Assembly: GCA_902362455.1 (NCBI GenBank)
Contig: CABIWJ010000005.1
Span: 229,153 to 293,152, forward strand
Source of the DNA: Eubacteriaceae bacterium
GTDB lineage: Bacteria > Bacillota > Clostridia > Lachnospirales > Lachnospiraceae
Direction of reading: 5' to 3'
Length of the DNA stretch: 64,000 bases
Below the pieces are notes generated by a model, which worked only from the letters and a program-made list of their open reading frames with translations, was not told the origin of the DNA and did not search any database. Shown one piece after another: positions 49,406-59,457 of the stretch; position 1 is the stretch's first letter; every line of letters starts with the position of its first letter. Made by a program: the position numbers and the translations under genes.

Positions 49406-49540
49406 TCAAAATTGCTTTATAAAGAAACCTATAATAAATCAATAGAAATCAAAAAGTAAGAAAGAAAATAATATAAAGGAAACAGCCCATTCTTTCATAC
49501 TTAAGGGCGTTTCGCATAATTTGCGGAGACAGGTAAATAT

Positions 49541-50185
49541 ATGAAAATAATTATGTTAGGTGCTCCTGGAGCAGGAAAAGGAACACAGGCTAAAATGATA
49601 GCTGACAAATATTCAATTCCACATATTTCCACAGGTGATATCTTCAGAGCAAATATTAAAAACGGAACAGAACTTGGCAAAAAAGCTAAAACTTATATGG
49701 ACCAGGGCCTTTTAGTACCTGATGAATTAGTAGTTGACTTAGTAGTTGACAGAGTAGGTCAGGCAGATTGTTCTAATGGTTACGTATTAGATGGTTTTCC
49801 AAGAACTATACCACAGGCAGAAAGTCTTGATGCCGCTTTAGAGAAACTTGGCTCTAAGGTTGACTATGCAATCAATGTAGAAGTTCCAGATGAGAATATT
49901 GTAAGAAGAATGTCAGGAAGAAGAGCCTGCGTAGCTTGTGGAGCAACATATCATATCGTTCATATCCCAACTAAAGTAGAGGGAATTTGTGACAGATGTG
50001 GCAGCGAACTTATTTTAAGAGACGATGATAAGCCTGAAACAGTCAAGAAGAGATTGGCAGTATATCATGAACAGACACAGCCATTAATTGATTACTATAA
50101 CGATAAGAAAGTTTTAGTAGAAGTTGATGGAACAAAGGATATGAATGATGTATTTACTGACATTGTTAAGATTTTAGGAGCTTAA
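49541..50185 (+). CDS. adk: Adenylate kinase
   Basis: 214 residues. Converts AMP and ATP to two ADP. The P-loop is [20 protein letters not shown] is the AMP-site segment. The lid carries four cysteines (CVACG and CDRCG), the zinc-binding long form of Gram-positives. GGAGACAGG is a modest ribosome binding site. The 135-base gap from secY has a GCCC/GGGC stem and no convincing promoter. Confidence 0.97.
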   Translation: MKIIMLGAPGAGKGTQAKMIADKYSIPHISTGDIFRANIKNGTELGKKAKTYMDQGLLVPDELVVDLVVDRVGQADCSNGYVLDGFPRTIPQAESLDAALEKLGSKVDYAINVEVPDENIVRRMSGRRACVACGATYHIVHIPTKVEGICDRCGSELILRDDDKPETVKKRLAVYHEQTQPLIDYYNDKKVLVEVDGTKDMNDVFTDIVKILGA

Positions 50186-50189
50186 TAAA

Positions 50190-50948
50190 ATGGCAGTATC
50201 AATAAAATCTCAAAAAGAAATTGAGTTAATGAGAGAATCATGCAGGTTGTTATCAATTGTACACGATGAGATGGGTAAAGCTATAAAACCAGGAATCTCT
50301 ACTTATGAGATAAACAAAATCGGTGAGGATATGATTAAAAGCTTTGGATGTATTCCAAACTTTAAGAATTATAACGGCTTTCCGGCAGCAATCTGTGTAT
50401 CAGTTAATGAAGAAGTAGTTCACGGTATTCCAAGCAAGAAGAAGATACTTAAAGAAGGCGATATTGTGAGTCTTGATGCGGGACTTATCTATAAAGGATA
50501 TCATTCAGATGCAGCAAGAACACATATGGTAGGAGAGGTCAGCAATGAGGCTAAACGTCTTATCGAAGTGACTAAACAGAGCTTTTTCGAAGGTATCAAA
50601 TTTGCAAAAGAAGGATGCCATCTGCATGAAATATCAGCAGCTATCGGTGAATATGCGGAAAGCTTCGGATATGGAGTTGTCAGAGATTTGGTAGGACATG
50701 GAATTGGAACGCATTTGCATGAAGATCCACAGATACCTAATTTTAAACAACGTAACAGAGGAATAAGACTCCAGGCAGGAATGACACTGGCAATTGAGCC
50801 TATGATAAGTGCAGGAACTTATGAAGTTGAATGGTTAGATGATGACTGGACTGTGGTAACTAAAGACAGATCGCTCGCAGCACATTATGAAAACACCATA
50901 TTGATTACAAAGGGTGAACCGGAAATTTTAACCTTGCGAAATTCATAG
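50190..50948 (+). CDS. map: Type I methionine aminopeptidase
   Basis: 252 residues. Removes the initiator methionine. The five metal ligands are visible in context: SLDAGLIYKGYHSDAART (two Asp), GHGIGTHLHEDP (His), AIEPM (Glu) and the final HYENT Glu. It follows adk by 4 bases. The ribosome binding site TTAGGAG overlaps the adk end. Confidence 0.97.
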   Translation: MAVSIKSQKEIELMRESCRLLSIVHDEMGKAIKPGISTYEINKIGEDMIKSFGCIPNFKNYNGFPAAICVSVNEEVVHGIPSKKKILKEGDIVSLDAGLIYKGYHSDAARTHMVGEVSNEAKRLIEVTKQSFFEGIKFAKEGCHLHEISAAIGEYAESFGYGVVRDLVGHGIGTHLHEDPQIPNFKQRNRGIRLQAGMTLAIEPMISAGTYEVEWLDDDWTVVTKDRSLAAHYENTILITKGEPEILTLRNS

Positions 50949-51006
50949 ATAAAATTAAGTGACAAAACGTGGTTAATGCGTTAAAATCAGAAAGGCTGGT
51001 TATTTG

Positions 51007-51285
51007 ATGGCGACATGTAAAATAGGAGAATTTGCAAAATCAAAAGCAGGACATGATAAAGAAGAAATATTTATCATAATTAATAAAGAAGAGGAATATG
51101 TTTATTTAGTTGATGGTAAGTCAAGAATATTAGATAAGCCTAAGAAGAAGAAAATAAAACATATCCAGGTCATCAATCAGATTGATGAAGAACTGCAGCG
51201 AAAATTAGAAACAAATCTTATCCTACGTGATGAAGATATAAAGAGAGCTATCAAAAGCTATAAGCAGAAAATAGGAGGTCGTTAG
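51007..51285 (+). CDS. KOW-domain RNA-binding protein, L14e-like
   Basis: 92 residues from ATG 51007; a TTG at 51004 is less likely. The N-terminal KOW-like part ([20 protein letters not shown]) resembles eukaryotic L14e, and a Lys-rich turn [13 protein letters not shown] follows. Clostridia commonly carry this gene between map and infA. Its cellular role is not known to me; the context suggests translation. The ribosome binding site is weak. Confidence 0.8.
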   Translation: MATCKIGEFAKSKAGHDKEEIFIIINKEEEYVYLVDGKSRILDKPKKKKIKHIQVINQIDEELQRKLETNLILRDEDIKRAIKSYKQKIGGR

Positions 51286-51287
51286 AA

Positions 51288-51506
51288 ATGTCTAAAGCTG
51301 ATGTAATTGAAATCGAAGGAACTGTATTAGAAAAATTACCAAATGCAATGTTTCAGGTTGAACTTGAAAATGGTCATAAGGTATTAGCTCATATTAGTGG
51401 AAAGTTAAGAATGAATTTTATTCGTATACTTCCAGGTGACAAGGTAACTATTGAATTATCTCCATATGATTTGTCAAAGGGCAGAATAGTCTGGAGAGAT
51501 AAATAA
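51288..51506 (+). CDS. infA: Translation initiation factor IF-1
   Basis: 72 residues, an OB-fold factor that occupies the A site during initiation. It begins [20 protein letters not shown] and contains [30 protein letters not shown] precedes it, only 2 bases from the KOW gene. Confidence 0.98.
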   Translation: MSKADVIEIEGTVLEKLPNAMFQVELENGHKVLAHISGKLRMNFIRILPGDKVTIELSPYDLSKGRIVWRDK

Positions 51507-51526
51507 AAATATAGTTAAAAAATTGC

Positions 51527-51555
51527 TTGATTATTGCCAAAACATATGTTATAGT
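51527..51555 (+). promoter_or_regulatory. Promoter of rpmJ and the alpha operon
   Basis: TTGATT (51527-51532), 17-bp spacer, TATAGT (51550-51555), the same boxes as the rpsJ promoter. Confidence 0.7.
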
Positions 51556-51589
51556 AATAGTCGGACTTTTTTTGAAAGGAGGATTTACT

Positions 51590-51703
51590 GTGAAAGTAAG
51601 ATCATCAGTTAAACCAATTTGTGAAAAATGCAAAGTAATTAAAAGAAAAGGAAGCATCAGAGTAATCTGTGAAAATCCAAAGCACAAACAGAGACAAGGC
51701 TAA
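51590..51703 (+). CDS. rpmJ: Ribosomal protein L36
   Basis: 37 residues with a GTG start and GAAAGGAGG upstream. The sequence begins [20 protein letters not shown] and keeps the zinc ligands C-x2-C, C and H ([14 protein letters not shown]), so it is the zinc-containing form. It is too short for most automatic cut-offs. Confidence 0.96.
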   Translation: MKVRSSVKPICEKCKVIKRKGSIRVICENPKHKQRQG

Positions 51704-51922
51704 TTAAGGCTTGACAGTTTGTGATGCATATCAAATTGATATGTAATTTTGTTATGCGGCTGCAGTAGTGAAACACTAGGCTTAGTTGTATCATTACTTA
51801 AAATATAAAATTTAAACAAGAAATAAGAAATAAACCTGCGTACAACATTTCAGACGTTATTTATAACGGGCTACGTATGGTGAGATACTTATTAAGATTT
51901 TAATGATGGAGGTGTAATACAC
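51704..51922 (+). promoter_or_regulatory. Leader region of rpsM
   Basis: A 219-base gap without genes. It contains CATATCAAATTGATATG (51727-51743), TAGTGAAACACTA (hairpin near 51766-51778) and CGTTATTTATAACG (51855-51868). A TTGACA at 51711 has no matched -10. The stems suggest a regulatory leader; S4, encoded in this operon, represses it in E. coli, so S4 is a candidate ligand. Confidence 0.45.
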
Positions 51923-52291
51923 ATGGCTCGTATTTCAGGTGTTGACTTACCAAGAGAAAAACGTGTAGAAATCGGATTAACTTATATCTACGGTATTGGT
52001 AGAGTAAGTTCTAATCGTATTCTTGCAGAGGCTAATGTTGATCCTAACACTCGTGTTAGAGATTTAACTGACGATGAAGTTAAGAGAATTAGTGAAGTTA
52101 TTGACGCTAGTCAGACTGTTGAAGGTGATTTAAGAAGAGAAATCGCTATGAACATCAAGAGATTACAGGAAATCGGATGTTATAGAGGAAAACGTCACAG
52201 ACAGGGACTTCCAGTTCGTGGTCAGAAGACAAAGACAAATGCAAGAACAAGAAAAGGTCCAAAGCGTACTGTTGCAAATAAGAAGAAATAA
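51923..52291 (+). CDS. rpsM: Ribosomal protein S13
   Basis: 122 residues, in the small-subunit head contacting P-site tRNA. It begins [20 protein letters not shown]; the basic C-terminal tail ([20 protein letters not shown]) is typical. GATGGAGGTG precedes it. The gap to rpsK is 151 bases and holds hairpins TATTGTTCGATGAAACAATA and GGAAT/ATTCC. Confidence 0.98.
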   Translation: MARISGVDLPREKRVEIGLTYIYGIGRVSSNRILAEANVDPNTRVRDLTDDEVKRISEVIDASQTVEGDLRREIAMNIKRLQEIGCYRGKRHRQGLPVRGQKTKTNARTRKGPKRTVANKKK

Positions 52292-52442
52292 TCATTCTTA
52301 AATATGTACGAATATAGAACAGTTGTAATGAGAAGAAAAGCTTCTTATTGAAAGTATTGTTCGATGAAACAATAGCAACAAGGAATTATATTGTATTCCG
52401 ATAAAAATTATAGAAAGAACCCATAAGGGAGGTTAGTTTAAA

Positions 52443-52835
52443 ATGGCTAAAGTTACAAAAAAAGTGACAAAAAAGCGTGTAAAGAAAAACGTTGAACGCG
52501 GACAAGCGCACATTCAATCATCTTTTAATAATACAATCGTAACATTAACAGATAATGAAGGAAATGCTCTTTCATGGGCAAGTGCAGGTGGTCTAGGATT
52601 TAGAGGTTCAAAGAAATCTACTCCTTATGCAGCTCAGATGGCAGCGGAAACTGCTACAAAGGCAGCTTTGGTACATGGCTTAAAATCAGTAGATGTTATG
52701 GTTAAGGGTCCGGGATCAGGACGTGAAGCAGCAATTCGTGCTCTTCAGGCATGTGGTCTTGAAGTTACTAGTATTAAGGACGTTACTCCAGTTCCTCATA
52801 ATGGATGCCGCCCACCAAAACGTAGAAGAGTCTAA
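52443..52835 (+). CDS. rpsK: Ribosomal protein S11
   Basis: 130 residues, on the platform near the mRNA exit. Signatures are [20 protein letters not shown] and the end [24 protein letters not shown] precedes it. Confidence 0.98.
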   Translation: MAKVTKKVTKKRVKKNVERGQAHIQSSFNNTIVTLTDNEGNALSWASAGGLGFRGSKKSTPYAAQMAAETATKAALVHGLKSVDVMVKGPGSGREAAIRALQACGLEVTSIKDVTPVPHNGCRPPKRRRV

Positions 52836-52851
52836 TAGGAGGTGCAAATAG

Positions 52852-53445
52852 ATGGCAGTAAATAGAGTTCCTGTTCTTAAGAGATGTAGATCACTTGGAT
52901 TAGATCCAGTATATTTAGGAATAGATAAAAAATCAAAAAGACAGTTAAATAGAGCAAACAAGAAGATGAGTGAGTATGGTCTTCAGTTAAGAGAGAAACA
53001 GAAAGCAAAATTCATCTATGGTGTATTAGAGAAACCATTTAGAAATTACTATGCGAAAGCACAGAAGATGAACGGCATGACAGGTGAAAATCTTATGATT
53101 TTACTTGAGCTTAGACTTGATAATGTGTTATTCCGTATGGGATATGCTAGAACTAGAAAAGAAGCAAGACAGATTGTTGACCATAAACATGTATTAGTTA
53201 ATGGTAAACAGGTTAATATTCCTTCATATTTAGTAAAAGCTGGCGATACAATCGAAATTAAAGAGAAACATAAAGCTTCTCAGAGATATAAAGATATTCT
53301 TGAGGTAACTGACGGAAGATTAGTTCCAGAATGGTTAGAAGCAGATCATGAGAATCTTAGCGGTGTTGTTAAAGAAATACCTACAAGAGAAATCATAGAT
53401 GTACCAGTTGACGAAATGCTTATCGTCGAATTATATTCGAAATAG
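52852..53445 (+). CDS. rpsD: Ribosomal protein S4
   Basis: 197 residues, a primary 16S rRNA binder and in E. coli a repressor of the alpha operon. Typical segments are VPVLKRCRSLGL, MGYARTRKEARQIVDHKHVL (the S4 RNA-binding domain) and the C-terminal IVELYSK. Only one of the N-terminal zinc cysteines remains, so this is the zinc-free form. TAGGAGGTG precedes it. Confidence 0.97.
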   Translation: MAVNRVPVLKRCRSLGLDPVYLGIDKKSKRQLNRANKKMSEYGLQLREKQKAKFIYGVLEKPFRNYYAKAQKMNGMTGENLMILLELRLDNVLFRMGYARTRKEARQIVDHKHVLVNGKQVNIPSYLVKAGDTIEIKEKHKASQRYKDILEVTDGRLVPEWLEADHENLSGVVKEIPTREIIDVPVDEMLIVELYSK

Positions 53446-53486
53446 GCTTAGGCAATTCCTAAAACAGAAAAAGGAGGGGCTTTTTA

Positions 53487-54446
53487 GTGTTCGATTTTCA
53501 AATACCTAACGTTGAGATAGCAGAAATCTCAGAAGATAATAAATATGGTAAATTTGTTGTAGAACCTCTTGAAAGAGGTTACGGCACAACTCTTGGTAAT
53601 TCATTAAGAAGAATTATGCTTTCTTCATTACCAGGAGCAGCTGTTAGTCAGGTTAAATTTGACGGTGTTTTGCATGAATTCAGTTCAATCCCTGGTGTTA
53701 AGGAAGATGTTACAGAGATTATCATGAACATCAAGAGTCTTGCTATCAAGAGCAATAGCGAAAGCGATGCTCCTGTAGTTGGATATATTGAAAAAGTTGG
53801 TGATGGCGTTGTAACAGCAGCAGATATTCAGGTAGATTCTGATATCGAGATTCTTAACAAAGATTTAGTTATAGCTACATTAAGTGGTGGAAAAGATAGC
53901 AGATTCTATGCAGAATTAACTATTACTAAAGGCAGAGGATATGTAAGTGCTGATAAGAATAAAAATGACGAATTACCAATTGGTGTAATTGCAATCGATT
54001 CTATCTACACACCAGTAGAAAGAGTAAATATGCAGATTCAGAATACACGTGTTGGGCAGATTACTGATTTTGACAAACTTACATTAGATGTATATACAAA
54101 CGGAACACTTGCTCCAGACGAAGCAGTTAGTTTGGCAGCTAAGGTTTTAAGTGAACACTTAAATTACTTTATTAACCTTTCAGACAAAGCTAAGAATGTT
54201 GACATTATGGCTGAGCCTGTTGTTAATGAGAAAGTTAAAGTGTTAGAAATGAACATTGATGAATTAGAGTTATCAGTTCGTTCATACAATTGTTTGAAGA
54301 GAGCTGGTATTAACACAGTTCAGGAATTAACTAACAAGACAGCAGATGATATGATGAAAGTTAGAAATCTTGGACGTAAGTCACTTGATGAGGTGTATGC
54401 TAAATTGAAAGAATTAGGTTTACATTTAAAAGATAGTGACAACTAG
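53487..54446 (+). CDS. rpoA: RNA polymerase alpha subunit
   Basis: 319 residues, starting at GTG with AAAGGAGGGG upstream. The N-terminal domain (to about 230) has [20 protein letters not shown] for assembly. The C-terminal DNA-binding domain has [16 protein letters not shown] (with the Arg that contacts UP elements) and [13 protein letters not shown]. This domain is a useful reference for the fusion protein at 63278. Confidence 0.98.
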   Translation: MFDFQIPNVEIAEISEDNKYGKFVVEPLERGYGTTLGNSLRRIMLSSLPGAAVSQVKFDGVLHEFSSIPGVKEDVTEIIMNIKSLAIKSNSESDAPVVGYIEKVGDGVVTAADIQVDSDIEILNKDLVIATLSGGKDSRFYAELTITKGRGYVSADKNKNDELPIGVIAIDSIYTPVERVNMQIQNTRVGQITDFDKLTLDVYTNGTLAPDEAVSLAAKVLSEHLNYFINLSDKAKNVDIMAEPVVNEKVKVLEMNIDELELSVRSYNCLKRAGINTVQELTNKTADDMMKVRNLGRKSLDEVYAKLKELGLHLKDSDN

Positions 54447-54480
54447 AGAATGTTCCTAAGTAAAGGAGGTAAGATTAGAA

Positions 54481-55017
54481 ATGGCAGGATATAGAAAACT
54501 TGGAAGAACTTCAGCACAGAGAAAAGCTATGCTTAGAAGTCTTGCAACAGCTTTAATCGAAAATGGAAAGATTGAAACAACTGAAACAAGAGCTAAAGAA
54601 GTTCGTAAAGTAGTTGAAAGTTTAATCGCCATGGCAGTTAAAGAAAAAGATAACTACGAAGAAGTTACAGTTAAAGCTAAAGTATATGTTAAAGATAAAG
54701 ATGGCAAGAGAGTAAAGGAAGTTGTTGATGGAAAGAAAGTTGACAAAGTAGATTTTGTTGACAAGACAATCAAAAAAGACAATCCTTCAAGACTCCATGC
54801 TAGAAGAAAAATGCAGAAGGTTCTTTACGCAGTTAAAGAAGTTCCTACAGATGCAGCTGGAAAGAAGAAGAATACAAAAACTGTTGATTTAACACAGAAG
54901 TTATTTGACGAAATTGCACCAAAATATGCTGATAGAAATGGTGGATACACAAGAATCATCAAAATCGGACAGCGTAAAGGTGATGCAGCAATGCAGGTTG
55001 TACTTGAATTAGTATAA
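54481..55017 (+). CDS. rplQ: Ribosomal protein L17 with internal insertion
   Basis: 178 residues versus about 120 in Bacillus. The N-terminal part ([20 protein letters not shown]) and the end ([20 protein letters not shown]) are standard. About 45 extra Lys/Asp/Val-rich residues (56-100, including [20 protein letters not shown]) interrupt the region before LHARRKM. I recall extended L17 in Lachnospiraceae, so it is probably a lineage trait. AAAGGAGG precedes it, and a terminator follows. Confidence 0.96.
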   Translation: MAGYRKLGRTSAQRKAMLRSLATALIENGKIETTETRAKEVRKVVESLIAMAVKEKDNYEEVTVKAKVYVKDKDGKRVKEVVDGKKVDKVDFVDKTIKKDNPSRLHARRKMQKVLYAVKEVPTDAAGKKKNTKTVDLTQKLFDEIAPKYADRNGGYTRIIKIGQRKGDAAMQVVLELV

Positions 55018-55034
55018 TAAATGATATATATATG

Positions 55035-55070
55035 TAGAGGAAGGAAAGAACACTTTTCTTCCTCTATTTT
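55035..55070 (+). terminator. Terminator of the alpha operon
   Basis: TAGAGGAAG (55035-55043) pairs with CTTCCTCTA (55058-55066), then TTTT. Confidence 0.75.
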
Positions 55071-55123
55071 AAATTTACAATACTTTTTATATTTATAATA
55101 AAGATTTTACTCTAGAGGTGTCT

Positions 55124-56938
55124 ATGAGCATAATTAAAGCTAGAAATGTTAAATACAAAGTTAGAATTAAAAATGAAAACAATGAAGTTATCGAAGAAAA
55201 GAAGATTCTTGATGACCTTAATATAGAAGTTGAGCCGGGTGACTTTATAGCGATATTAGGGCATAACGGTTCGGGAAAGTCTACATTTGCAAAGCATCTG
55301 AATGCACTATTATTACCAGATGAGGGTAACATTTATATAGACGGAGATGATACGAAAAGCGTTGAAGAATTATGGAAGATTCGTGAAAAATGTGGAATGG
55401 TATTCCAAAATCCTGACAATCAGATAGTAGGTGTGACTGTTGAAGAAGATGTTGGCTTCGGCCCTGAAAATCTGGGTGTTAAAACCGAGAAAATCTGGGA
55501 CAGAATAAAAGATTCACTTACAAAAGTCGATATGTATAAATACAGAAAGAAATCGCCAAATCATTTATCAGGAGGGCAAAAACAGCGAGTTGCAATAGCT
55601 TCATCATTAGCAATGAAGCCTAAATGTATCGTATTAGATGAGCCGACTGCTATGTTAGATCCACAAGGCAGAAAAGAAGTTATGGATATAATAAAAAGTC
55701 TGAATGAAAATGAGAATATAACTGTAATTCTTATAACCCATCATATGAACGAAGCGATTATGGCTAAAAAAGTTGTGGTAATAGATGATGGTAAAATTGC
55801 ATTGCAGGGAACACCTAGAGAAGTCTTTAGCAATGTAGAACAGATTAAGAAATTGAAATTAGATATGCCACAGATTATGGAATTGTCATACGAATTATAT
55901 AAATGCGGTAAATTCGGCAGGTACGATATTCTTACGATTGATGAATTTGTAAAAGAGATAGAAAAAATAAGTAATAACCAAAATGATAAAGATATAGCAG
56001 ATAAAGAAGATGCAAAAGATAAAGAAGATGCAAAAGATACAGAAGATACAAAAGATACAGAAGATACAGAAGATACCAGAAATAAAAGCATAGAACCAAT
56101 TCTAAGTCTTAAGAATGTATGCCTAAAATACGAAGAAAATACTTCTATGGAGGTTAAGGCATTAGATGACATTTCCTTAGACATATATAATGATGAATTT
56201 ATAGGAATCATAGGTCATACGGGTTCAGGTAAATCAAGTCTTGTACAGGTTATGAATGGACTAATCAAGGCAAATGGTGGAGAGGTAACATATAAAGGTG
56301 AAAATATTCAGGACAAGTCTTTTGACAAAAAGAGGTTGCATCTTGATGTCGGATTAGTGTTTCAGTATCCTGAGAGCCAGCTTTTTGAAGAAACTGTGCT
56401 TAAAGACGTTATGTTTGGTCCGCTTAACAAAGGAATGAGTGAAGAAGAAGCTAAAAAGGCTGCTAAAGATGCGCTTGAAATGCTTGGTATAGGCGAAAAT
56501 TACTATAATGATTCGCCATTTGAATTGTCAGGTGGTGAGAAAAGAAGAATCGCCATCGCAGGCGTACTTGCAATGAATCCTGAAATAATTATTCTGGATG
56601 AACCAACAGCTGGATTAGATCCGATGTCTAGAAATAATCTCTTAAATTCGTTGAAACGCTTACAGACAGACAAGGCAAAGACGATAATAATTGTATCTCA
56701 CAATATGGAGGATATGGCAAATTACGTTGAACGTCTTATAGTTATGAATGACGGCAGAGTTGTATTTGATGATATTAAGAAAAATGTTTTCAAATATGTT
56801 GGGCAGCTTGAGCAAATCGGTCTCGATGTTCCGGAAGTTACAAAAGCTATGAATGTGCTTAAAGAAAGAAACTATAATGTAAGTGGAAATGCATTGACGG
56901 TAAAAGAGGCATTAGATGAAATGAAAGGAATAATATAA
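55124..56938 (+). CDS. ecfA: Fused ECF-transporter ATPases EcfA1-EcfA2
   Basis: 604 residues from ATG 55124 (AGAGGTG upstream). It has two complete ABC ATPase domains. The first has GHNGSGKS, LSGGQKQRVAIA and CIVLDEPTAMLDP; the second has GHTGSGKS, LSGGEKRRIAIA and IIILDEPTAGLDP. They are joined by an acidic linker (about residues 285-322) encoded by 18-bp tandem repeats. In most Firmicutes EcfA1 and EcfA2 are separate genes in this place after rplQ. They energise uptake of vitamins via EcfT and S components such as BioY. Confidence 0.93.
   Translation: MSIIKARNVKYKVRIKNENNEVIEEKKILDDLNIEVEPGDFIAILGHNGSGKSTFAKHLNALLLPDEGNIYIDGDDTKSVEELWKIREKCGMVFQNPDNQIVGVTVEEDVGFGPENLGVKTEKIWDRIKDSLTKVDMYKYRKKSPNHLSGGQKQRVAIASSLAMKPKCIVLDEPTAMLDPQGRKEVMDIIKSLNENENITVILITHHMNEAIMAKKVVVIDDGKIALQGTPREVFSNVEQIKKLKLDMPQIMELSYELYKCGKFGRYDILTIDEFVKEIEKISNNQNDKDIADKEDAKDKEDAKDTEDTKDTEDTEDTRNKSIEPILSLKNVCLKYEENTSMEVKALDDISLDIYNDEFIGIIGHTGSGKSSLVQVMNGLIKANGGEVTYKGENIQDKSFDKKRLHLDVGLVFQYPESQLFEETVLKDVMFGPLNKGMSEEEAKKAAKDALEMLGIGENYYNDSPFELSGGEKRRIAIAGVLAMNPEIIILDEPTAGLDPMSRNNLLNSLKRLQTDKAKTIIIVSHNMEDMANYVERLIVMNDGRVVFDDIKKNVFKYVGQLEQIGLDVPEVTKAMNVLKERNYNVSGNALTVKEALDEMKGII
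56000..56071 (+). repeat. 18-bp tandem repeat in the EcfA1-EcfA2 linker
   Basis: Four units of 18 bp: two identical GATAAAGAAGATGCAAAA, then GATACAGAAGATACAAAA and GATACAGAAGATACAGAA, with a fifth partial unit. Each encodes six residues of D(K/T)ED(A/T)(K/E) type. Confidence 0.95.
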
Positions 56939-57747
56939 TGCTTAGAGATATTACAATTGGACAATATTATCAGACGGACTCTAAGATTCATAAGTTAGAT
57001 CCGAGGACTAAATTATTTGCAACATTTGCATTTATATTAATGCTTTTTATATGTGGAAATCCTTTAACTTACGGTATTTGTGCCTTGATTCTTGTAGGTG
57101 TGATTATTATATCAAAGATTCCGTTTGGCTTTATATTCAGAGGACTTCGAAGTATATTTGTAATTTTATTCATTAGTGTATTTTTTAATGTGTTTTTTAC
57201 ACCGGGAAGAGTCATTTTCGAATTAGGTTTCATAAAGATGACGTATGAGGGCCTGGTCAAAGCGGCATTAATGGGTATGCGTTTTGTATTACTGATTATT
57301 GGCTCATCACTTTTGACACTTACTACTACACCGAATAATCTGACAGATGGTTTAGAGAAGTCGTTAGGTTTTATGAATATCATCAGAATTCCAGTACATG
57401 AAATAGCTATGATGATGTCGATTGCACTACGATTTATTCCTGTTTTGATGGAGGAAACCGATAAGATTATTAAAGCACAGACAGCAAGAGGTGCAGAGTT
57501 TGATAATGGAAATATAATTAAAAGAGCAAAATCAATGATTCCTATATTAGTTCCGTTATTCATATCTGCATTTAGAAGAGCAAATGATTTAGCGACAGCA
57601 ATGGATGCAAGATGTTACAGAGGTGGTAAAGGAAGAACCAAAATGAAGCCGCTTAAATATAAAAGATGTGATTTTATAGCATATTTATGTATTTTTGCAT
57701 TTGTTGGAGGAATGGTTGCGATTAAGATATTAATTACTAGTATGTGA
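56938..57747 (+). CDS. ecfT: ECF transporter transmembrane subunit EcfT
   Basis: 269 residues with five or six membrane spans and the two coupling-helix motifs: ARG in KAQTARGAEF and, further on, ATAMDARCYRGGKGRT. EcfT links the ATPases to S components. Its ATG overlaps the end of the fused ATPase gene by one base, so the two are co-translated. Confidence 0.95.
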   Translation: MLRDITIGQYYQTDSKIHKLDPRTKLFATFAFILMLFICGNPLTYGICALILVGVIIISKIPFGFIFRGLRSIFVILFISVFFNVFFTPGRVIFELGFIKMTYEGLVKAALMGMRFVLLIIGSSLLTLTTTPNNLTDGLEKSLGFMNIIRIPVHEIAMMMSIALRFIPVLMEETDKIIKAQTARGAEFDNGNIIKRAKSMIPILVPLFISAFRRANDLATAMDARCYRGGKGRTKMKPLKYKRCDFIAYLCIFAFVGGMVAIKILITSM

Positions 57748-57761
57748 AATGAGGAAGAAAA

Positions 57762-57941
57762 ATGAGTTCAGGTGATTGTAATTCATGCAGTTTCTATGTG
57801 TATGATGAAGATTATGAAGATTATATGTGTCAGGTAAATATGGACGAAGATGATGTTGTACGACTTATGAGTGATGAAAGTTACGACTGTCCATATTATC
57901 AGTTAGATGATGAATATAGAATTGTAAGAAAGCAGATGTAA
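57762..57941 (+). CDS. Small Cys-rich acidic protein
   Basis: 59 residues, too short for most gene filters. GAGGAAG precedes the ATG. The text has CNSCSFYVYDEDYEDYMCQV and later YDCPYYQ, four cysteines that could bind a metal, with many Asp, Glu and Tyr. It resembles a small family I associate with Lachnospiraceae (DUF6472-like). Function unknown. It lies in the same direction between ecfT and truA. Confidence 0.75.
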   Translation: MSSGDCNSCSFYVYDEDYEDYMCQVNMDEDDVVRLMSDESYDCPYYQLDDEYRIVRKQM

Positions 57942-58030
57942 ATATCAGATATAATATGTGTTTATCTTATAAGCAGCATTTGTTATGAATAATAAGATGT
58001 GATAATTTATATTTGGAAATGAGGTTGAAT

Positions 58031-58786
58031 ATGGTAGAAGAACCAATAAAAAGGCGTGTTAAACTGATTATAAGCTATGATGGAACTAATTATTGTGGCT
58101 GGCAGGTTCAGATTAATGGAATAACCGTTGAGGAAGTAATCAATCGTGAATTGAGCAGAATGTTAGGTGAAGATATAGCGGTTATTGGTGCAAGCCGGAC
58201 TGATTCAGGAGTTCATGCATTAGGAAATGTTGCGGTATTTGATACATTTTCAAAGATTCCGCCCGAGAAAATGTGCTTTGCACTTAACCAACGACTGCCG
58301 GACGATATAAGAATACAGGATTCCTGCGAGGTTCCATTGGATTTTCACCCAAGATATTGCGATAGTACAAAGACATATGAATATAAAATTCTGAATAGAA
58401 GATTTGATAATCCGGTTATGAGATTGTATACACATTTTGTATATATGCCATTGGATTATGAAAAAATGCAGGAGGCAGCAAAATATTTAGTCGGAGAGCA
58501 CGATTTCAAAAGCTTCTGTTCTGCAAGAACACAGGTAACGGATACGGTAAGAACGATTTATTCATTAGATGTATCAAAGGAAGATGACATTATTAAAATC
58601 AGAATTTCCGGAAATGGCTTCTTATATAATATGGTGCGGATAATTGTCGGAACTCTCATAAAGGTAGGACTTAAAGTATATCCGCCTGAGTATGTCAAAG
58701 AAATCTTAGAGGCTTGTGACAGAAATGTGGCAGGACCAAAAGCTCCGGCTAAGGGTTTAACTTTGATAGGAATTGTGTATAACTAA
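58031..58786 (+). CDS. truA: tRNA pseudouridine(38-40) synthase TruA
   Basis: 251 residues from ATG 58031, with ATGAGGTTG upstream; the frame opens at 58013. It converts uridines 38-40 of the anticodon stem to pseudouridine. The catalytic Asp58 is in GASRTDSGVHA; FHPRYC and NGFLYNMVR are further family segments. It follows the ECF genes, as in many Firmicutes, and precedes rplM. Confidence 0.97.
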   Translation: MVEEPIKRRVKLIISYDGTNYCGWQVQINGITVEEVINRELSRMLGEDIAVIGASRTDSGVHALGNVAVFDTFSKIPPEKMCFALNQRLPDDIRIQDSCEVPLDFHPRYCDSTKTYEYKILNRRFDNPVMRLYTHFVYMPLDYEKMQEAAKYLVGEHDFKSFCSARTQVTDTVRTIYSLDVSKEDDIIKIRISGNGFLYNMVRIIVGTLIKVGLKVYPPEYVKEILEACDRNVAGPKAPAKGLTLIGIVYN

Positions 58787-58848
58787 TTAAATTTGCAATA
58801 GCAATGTGGAAAAAGTTGGTTACAAGGGCAATCTTTATCAAAATATGG

Positions 58849-58877
58849 TTGACACAAAAACGGCATTGTTATATAAT
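58849..58877 (+). promoter_or_regulatory. Promoter of rplM-rpsI
   Basis: TTGACA (58849-58854), 17-bp spacer, TATAAT (58872-58877); perfect consensus. Confidence 0.92.
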
Positions 58878-58883
58878 AATTAA

Positions 58884-58980
58884 CTGTGACAGTACGTGAA
58901 ATCTATTAGTCTGTCCAAAATAAGCAGGTAAATACTTGAGCCAAAGCCCCGGTAATAGTATTTATATATAAAAAATATTT
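58884..58980 (+). ncRNA. L13 leader RNA
   Basis: The leader before rplM has segments that recall the Firmicutes L13 leader: GTGACAGTACG, GCAGGTAAATACTTGAGCC and CCCCGGTAATAGTATTT, where AAATACT and AGTATTT can pair. The assignment relies on position before rplM plus this pattern. Confidence 0.55.
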
Positions 58981-59002
58981 TATTATCATAGGAGGTAAAC
59001 CA

Positions 59003-59431
59003 ATGAAGAGTTACATGGCTAGTCCAGCAACAATTGAAAGAAAATGGTACGTAGTTGATGCTACAGGATATACATTAGGACGTTTATCATCAGAAATCGC
59101 AAAAGTTTTAAGAGGTAAGAACAAACCAACATATACACCACATATCGACACAGGTGATTATGTAATCGTTATAAATGCAGAGCATATTAAGGTAACTGGT
59201 AAGAAGTTAGATCAGAAAATCTACTACAATCATTCAGATTACGTAGGTGGAATGAAAGAGACAACTCTTAAAGAAATGTTAGCAAAGAAACCTGAAAGAG
59301 TTATCGAGTTAGCAGTTAAGGGAATGCTTCCAAAAGGACCTTTAGGAAGAGAAATGATTACAAAACTTCATGTATACGCTGGTGCAGAGCATGATCACGC
59401 AGCTCAGAAACCAGAAGTATTAACATTTTAG
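59003..59431 (+). CDS. rplM: Ribosomal protein L13
   Basis: 142 residues, an early-assembly large-subunit protein. It begins [19 protein letters not shown]; the motif [20 protein letters not shown] is typical. ATAGGAGGT precedes it. Co-transcribed with rpsI, 26 bases downstream. Confidence 0.98.
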   Translation: MKSYMASPATIERKWYVVDATGYTLGRLSSEIAKVLRGKNKPTYTPHIDTGDYVIVINAEHIKVTGKKLDQKIYYNHSDYVGGMKETTLKEMLAKKPERVIELAVKGMLPKGPLGREMITKLHVYAGAEHDHAAQKPEVLTF

Positions 59432-59457
59432 TTAGAACCTGAAAGGAGGATATTACA

